A DNA stretch of 64,000 bases from Phycisphaerales bacterium (GTDB lineage: Bacteria; Planctomycetota; Phycisphaerae; Phycisphaerales; UBA1924): the NCBI GenBank assembly GCA_020850415.1, contig JADZER010000017.1, forward strand, positions 124,001 through 188,000, written 5' to 3'. The notes below the pieces were generated by a model that had not been told where the DNA came from, searched no databases, and worked only from the letters and a program-made list of their open reading frames with translations. Every line of letters starts with the position of its first letter. Positions within the stretch are counted from its first letter, which is position 1. Below, one piece after another: positions 60,313-64,000 of this stretch. Both the position numbers and the translations under genes were made by a program.

Positions 60313-60400
60313 TTCACCCACTCACCCACTCACCCACTCATCCACTCATCCACTCACCCACTCCTCCACTCACTCCCTCACCCCCTCACCCCCTCACCCA
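60313..60400. repeat. Octanucleotide tandem repeat (CTCACCCA x 11) upstream of a TPR-sulfotransferase
   Basis: Eleven 8-bp units, six of them perfect or one-off, from TTCACCCA at 60313 to CTCACCCA at 60400. The array ends 9 nt before the -10 hexamer at 60409, so its length sets the spacing between any upstream element and that -10. It is entirely non-coding. Confidence 0.8.
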
Positions 60401-60408
60401 CGCCCCCC

Positions 60409-60414
60409 TACACT
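60409..60414 (+). promoter_or_regulatory. Leaderless-type -10 hexamer (TACACT) for the first TPR-sulfotransferase
   Basis: TACACT, CGCCCC, ATG 60421: spacing of 6 nt, with the same hexamer as metG. Confidence 0.5.
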
Positions 60415-60420
60415 CGCCCC

Positions 60421-62202
60421 ATGTCCCGTGCGCAGCTGACGAACGCCCAGAACCTGTACGCCGCCCGCAAGTACGCCGAGGCGGAGAAGGTCTGTCGGGA
60501 GGCGCTCAAGGCGCGGCCGAACGACACCGCGGCGACGCGCCTGCTGGGGCAGATCACCCGGCACACGGGCAGGGCCCCGGAGAGCGTGCAGATCTTCCAG
60601 CAGCTCCGCCAGGCGCGCCCGAACGATGTGCAGCTGCTCGGCGAGCTCGGGGCCAGCCTCGTGATGGCCAACATGCACCCCCAGGCGTTCGGGATGCTGT
60701 CGCAGGCGGTGAAGGCGATGCCCGCGGCGGCGCCGTGGCGGATGTGGATGGGGCGGGCCCTCACCGGCCTGTTCCAGCTCGAGGCGGCGGTGCGCACGCT
60801 GGAGCAGGCGCACGAGATGGCCCCGGACGACCCGGACATCTCGTTCCACCTGGCCAACGCGCTGCTGAACGCGGCAAGGGAGAAGTTCGCCGAACCGCAC
60901 GCGAGGGCCTACCTCGAGAAGTTCCCCGACTCGGTCGCGGGCCGCACGATGCTCGCGAAGATCCTCGAGCACCAGGCGCGGCTCGACGAGTCGATCGCGC
61001 TGCTGCGCGAGATCCTGGGCGAAGCGCCGGGCGCTTCGCACGACGCGAACTTCGACCAAGCGGTGGGGGGGCTGATCCGGTGTCTGAACGCCAAGGGCGA
61101 TCGGGCGGGGGCGATGGCGATCTGCGAGGGTGTGGCCGCGGGCTCCCCGCGCCCGAACCTGCTCGCGGCGATGGCGCCGGTCTATCTGCAGCAGCACCGG
61201 TACCAGGAGATCCACGACCTGCTTGGGTCGGTGCTCGACGGGCAGCGGATGCCCGAGCCGGTGCGCGCGGGGCTGCTCTTCTCCCAGGCCGAGGCGCTGC
61301 GCGGGCTGAAGGAGCACGACCGGTCGTTCGAGGCGTTCGTCCGCGCCAACGGCTGCTACCCCGACAGCTACGACCGGGCGCAGAAGGCCCGGGTGTACGA
61401 CGCGCTGATCGAGACCTTCAGCGCCGAGCGCATCGGGGGCCCGCGGGCGACGGTCGACGGCTCGCGGTTCGTGTTCATCGTCGGCATGCCGCGCTCGGGC
61501 ACCTCGCTGGTCGAACAGATCATCGACGCGCACCCGCGGGCGTTCGGGGCGGGGGAGCTGGGCACGCTGCCGACGATCGTGGACGCGCTGGCGCGGCGGA
61601 TCGGCACGCCGCCGCCGATGTGCTTCGCCAGGGCGCGGTCGGACATGCTCGACGAGGGCGCGAGGATGTACGCCGATCAGGTGGGCGCTCTGGCCCCGGG
61701 GGCGGCGATCATCACCGACAAGCTGCCGCACAACTTCGAGCTGGTGGGGCTGATCAACATCATGCTCCCCGGGGCGCGGGTGATCCACTGCACGCGCGAC
61801 CCGATCGACAACTGCGTATCGGCCTTCTGCACGCAGCTGTCGGCGTGGCACAGCTACTCCAACCGCCTGGACACCCTGGGCTGGGCGTACGCCGAGTATG
61901 TGCGTCTCATGGCCCACTACCGGCGTGCCTGCGACCTGCCGCTGCTGGAGGTGGGCTACGAGGCGGTGGTGGGCGACCTGGAGGCCCAGGCCCGGCGGAT
62001 CATCGGCTTCGTGGGGCTGGAGTGGGACGACCGGTGCCTGCGGTTCTACGAGACCGACCGGGCGGTGACCACGGCGAGCGTCGACCAGGTCCGCCAACCG
62101 ATCTATACGAGCTCGGTCGCGAGGTGGAGGCGGTACGAGCGCCACCTGGGCCCGCTGATCGAGTCGCTCCGGGCCGGGGGGGTGACGCTGGAGGGGGTGT
62201 GA
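60421..62202 (+). CDS. TPR-domain sulfotransferase, tandem copy 1
   Basis: The 593-aa protein starts at ATG 60421; the track ORF from 60157 runs through the octamer repeats. Residues 1-300 are tetratricopeptide repeats (YAARKYAEAEKVCREALKARPNDTAATRLLGQI ...). The second half is a sulfotransferase domain: the PAPS 5'-phosphate loop FIVGMPRSGTSLVEQII, KLPHNFELVGLINIMLPGARVIHCTRDPIDNC (3'-phosphate binding region), and LLEVGYEAVVGDLEAQARRII. TPR-sulfotransferases are common in planctomycetes and proteobacteria; acceptors are unknown, though tyrosine or glycan sulfation is typical. Copy 2 follows after 19 nt. Confidence 0.9.
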   Translation: MSRAQLTNAQNLYAARKYAEAEKVCREALKARPNDTAATRLLGQITRHTGRAPESVQIFQQLRQARPNDVQLLGELGASLVMANMHPQAFGMLSQAVKAMPAAAPWRMWMGRALTGLFQLEAAVRTLEQAHEMAPDDPDISFHLANALLNAAREKFAEPHARAYLEKFPDSVAGRTMLAKILEHQARLDESIALLREILGEAPGASHDANFDQAVGGLIRCLNAKGDRAGAMAICEGVAAGSPRPNLLAAMAPVYLQQHRYQEIHDLLGSVLDGQRMPEPVRAGLLFSQAEALRGLKEHDRSFEAFVRANGCYPDSYDRAQKARVYDALIETFSAERIGGPRATVDGSRFVFIVGMPRSGTSLVEQIIDAHPRAFGAGELGTLPTIVDALARRIGTPPPMCFARARSDMLDEGARMYADQVGALAPGAAIITDKLPHNFELVGLINIMLPGARVIHCTRDPIDNCVSAFCTQLSAWHSYSNRLDTLGWAYAEYVRLMAHYRRACDLPLLEVGYEAVVGDLEAQARRIIGFVGLEWDDRCLRFYETDRAVTTASVDQVRQPIYTSSVARWRRYERHLGPLIESLRAGGVTLEGV

Positions 62203-62209
62203 GGGCTGC

Positions 62210-62215
62210 TATAGT
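62210..62215 (+). promoter_or_regulatory. Leaderless-type -10 hexamer (TATAGT) for the second TPR-sulfotransferase
   Basis: TATAGT, CGGCCC, ATG 62222: spacing of 6 nt. It lies within the 19-nt gap after copy 1, so copy 2 appears to have its own start signal despite the tight spacing. Confidence 0.5.
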
Positions 62216-62221
62216 CGGCCC

Positions 62222-63991
62222 ATGCAACTCCCGGTGGAAGAACAACTTCCGGCGTGCCTGGCGCTGCTGCGCCAGGACCGGATCGACGAGGCGGCCGAGG
62301 TCGCCGGGGCGATGGCCCGGGAGCACCCCCACGACCCGCGGACACGGTTCGCGATGGCCCTGGTCGACCGGCATCGGGGGAAGGCCGAGAGCGCGCTGGC
62401 CTCGCTGGAACGGCTGACCAAGGAGCTGCCCCAGAACCCGCTGATTCTCTTGGAATACGCGAGCACGCTGGTGATGACCGGCCGGCCGGACGAGGCGGTC
62501 CCGATCCTCAGCTCGATGTCCGCGGCGTCGCCGGGACAGGTGCTCCCGGTGTTCTGGCTGGGCCAGGCACACCTCCGTGCGTTCCGGGGCCCGGACGCGG
62601 TGGAGTGCTTCGAACGGGTGCGCCAGATCGCGCCGCAGAACCAGCAGGTGCTCCAGCCTCTCGGCGCGGCGTACCTGGCCTCCGGGCGTCCGACCGACGC
62701 CGAACGGGTGCTCCGGGGGATCCTGGCGCAGCGACCGGCAGACCTCGAGGCTCTGGGCACGCTCGCGGCGACGCTCGAGCAGCAGGACCGGCTGGGGGAG
62801 GCGATCCCGGTGTTCCGCAAGATGCTTGAGTACCAGCCCGGCCACCCCCGTGCGGTGGCGGGCCTCGCGAGGGCGCTCCAGGCCGAGGGCAAGCGGGCCG
62901 AGGCGGTCGCGCTGCTGCGCCCGGCGTTCGAGAGCGACCGTCCGACGCCGGTCGTGGTGTCCACCTTCGCCGGCCTGTGCGAGAGCCCCGAGGACCGGCG
63001 CGCCTGCGCAATGGTCGCCGACCGGCTGCTGGGCGATCGGACCATCCCCGCGCCAGACCGGGCCGGGCTTTGCTTCGCGTCCGGGCGCCTGCTGGAGCAG
63101 GACGGCAGGTTCGAGGAGGCGTTCGCGTTCTTCCAGCAGGGCAACCTCATGACGGCGCCCAGCGTCCGCGAGGTCGATCGGGCCCAGCTGACCGACGAGC
63201 TGATCGCGACCTTTACGCCCGAGGCGATGAAAGCTCTGCCGCGGGCGACGGGCTCGTCGGACCGGCCGGTGTTCATCCTCGGCATGCCGCGGTCGGGCAC
63301 GACGCTGGTGGAGCAGATCCTCGCCGCACACCCCGGGGTGCACGCCGCCGGGGAGCTCCAGGAACTGCGTCGGATCTGGCGCGACCTTGTCAAGTCCCGC
63401 GCCGGGGTGCTGGGGCTCTCGCGTCTGACGGCGATCGATGTGAACGGCGCGGCGGACCGGTACCTCAAACACCTGGAGCGGTTGGACGCCCGGGCGCGCC
63501 GGGTGACCGACAAGATGCCGCACAACTTCGAGCAGCTCGGGCTGATCAACCTGTGCTTCCCGAACGCGCGGGTGATCCACTGCGTCCGGGACCCGATGGA
63601 CACCTGCCTGTCGTGCTACACGACGCAGTTCGGCCTGGCGCACGGGTACTCGACCGACCTCGGGGCGCTCGGGCGGGCGTACGGCCAGTACCGCAGGCTC
63701 ATGGCGCACTGGCGCGGGGTGCTGGATGTGCCGATGATGGAGGTTGTGTACGAGGAGCTGGTGGGCGATCTGGAGACGCACGCGCGCCGGATCGTGGAGC
63801 ACGCGGGCCTGGCGTGGGACGACGCATGCCTGCGGTTCTACGAGGCCGGGCGGCGCGTGACGACCGCGAGCGTGAACCAGGTGCGCAGGCCGATCTACAC
63901 CACCTCGGTGGGGCGGTGGAGGGCGTACGCCGAGTATCTTCGCCCGCTGCGCGAGGCCCTCGCCGGCGCGGGCGTGCCGTTGTCCGAATGA
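62222..63991 (+). CDS. TPR-domain sulfotransferase, tandem copy 2
   Basis: The 589-aa paralogue of the preceding gene has TPR repeats (ALASLERLTKELPQNPLILLEYASTLVMTGRPDEAV ...) then the sulfotransferase domain with FILGMPRSGTTLVEQILAAHPGV, KMPHNFEQLGLINLCFPNARVIHCVRDPMDTC and MMEVVYEELVGDLETHARRIV. Both PAPS-binding motifs are intact. The domain order is the same as copy 1 but the TPR halves are much more diverged than the catalytic halves, as expected if the two recognise different substrates. The gene ends 9 nt before the window edge and no following gene is visible. Confidence 0.9.
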   Translation: MQLPVEEQLPACLALLRQDRIDEAAEVAGAMAREHPHDPRTRFAMALVDRHRGKAESALASLERLTKELPQNPLILLEYASTLVMTGRPDEAVPILSSMSAASPGQVLPVFWLGQAHLRAFRGPDAVECFERVRQIAPQNQQVLQPLGAAYLASGRPTDAERVLRGILAQRPADLEALGTLAATLEQQDRLGEAIPVFRKMLEYQPGHPRAVAGLARALQAEGKRAEAVALLRPAFESDRPTPVVVSTFAGLCESPEDRRACAMVADRLLGDRTIPAPDRAGLCFASGRLLEQDGRFEEAFAFFQQGNLMTAPSVREVDRAQLTDELIATFTPEAMKALPRATGSSDRPVFILGMPRSGTTLVEQILAAHPGVHAAGELQELRRIWRDLVKSRAGVLGLSRLTAIDVNGAADRYLKHLERLDARARRVTDKMPHNFEQLGLINLCFPNARVIHCVRDPMDTCLSCYTTQFGLAHGYSTDLGALGRAYGQYRRLMAHWRGVLDVPMMEVVYEELVGDLETHARRIVEHAGLAWDDACLRFYEAGRRVTTASVNQVRRPIYTTSVGRWRAYAEYLRPLREALAGAGVPLSE

Positions 63992-64000
63992 ACGACCGGC

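Noticed and set aside
60313-60400. The octamer array could be a CRISPR.
   Set aside because: The unit is 8 bp with no spacers and no cas genes are present; it is a simple tandem repeat.

Overview
The window is high-GC bacterial chromosome from what is most likely a planctomycete of class Phycisphaerae. The evidence is seven secreted proteins with dockerin-like tails ('DFNGDGxVNTLDVLAFLNAW', usually ending in Gly-Cys, the 'GC-type' tail typical of that group), a 'PTPGS...GRRRG' PEP-CTERM-like C-terminus, and prepilin-like proteins with 'WTRRGLRGIDF' ends. No plasmid, phage or rRNA/tRNA gene was recognised.

Layout. 1-5.3 kb: a zinc-ribbon protein (partial), an M14 peptidase lipoprotein, an SQR-like flavoprotein with a 38-aa partner ORF, a secreted HAF-repeat protein and a Fic AMP-transferase. 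5.4-14.3 kb: dnaE, a PEP-CTERM-like protein, an alkaline phosphatase, nhaA and a DUF1569 protein. 14.4-21.2 kb: two very small genes (entericidin-like lipoprotein, PLDc_N-like membrane protein), gamma-glutamyltransferase, an HTH-like ORF running into metG, metG and an ABC-F protein. 21.2-31.5 kb: a Gfo/Idh/MocA oxidoreductase, secreted dockerin-tailed proteins, a class IV aminotransferase and two tandem prepilin-like paralogues. 31.5-35.8 kb: clpB, hpf and an EEP-family protein on the minus strand. 36.2-47.1 kb: a run of seven exported proteins, namely four tandem paralogous beta-helix proteins, a WGENIGW-repeat protein and two FG-GAP/VCBS proteins. 47.2-50.6 kb: an FAD oxidoreductase lipoprotein and another HAF-repeat protein. 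50.7-53.5 kb: a compact Type II restriction-modification island (Vsr, m5C methyltransferase, controller protein, PD-(D/E)XK nuclease). 54-64 kb: housekeeping and signalling genes (a CheW-CZB protein, an H1-like protein, parB, Nudix, histidine kinase, ABC ATPase, DUF721/DciA) and two tandem TPR-sulfotransferases.

Three themes cut across the genes. (1) Short palindromic repeat elements (about 55-115 bp, at least two unrelated families) lie both between genes and inside genes in frame: three in dnaE, one in clpB, one in the aminotransferase. Each family is read in the same frame every time, which resembles the Rickettsia palindromic elements. This is the strongest candidate for something undescribed. 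(2) At least eight genes have a TANNNT -10-like hexamer exactly 6 nt before the ATG and no Shine-Dalgarno, the geometry expected of leaderless mRNAs. One such site serves two divergent genes. (3) Two parS-like 16-mers sit inside coding sequence next to parB.

All calls come from reading the sequence and the supplied translations. No database or structure search was run.
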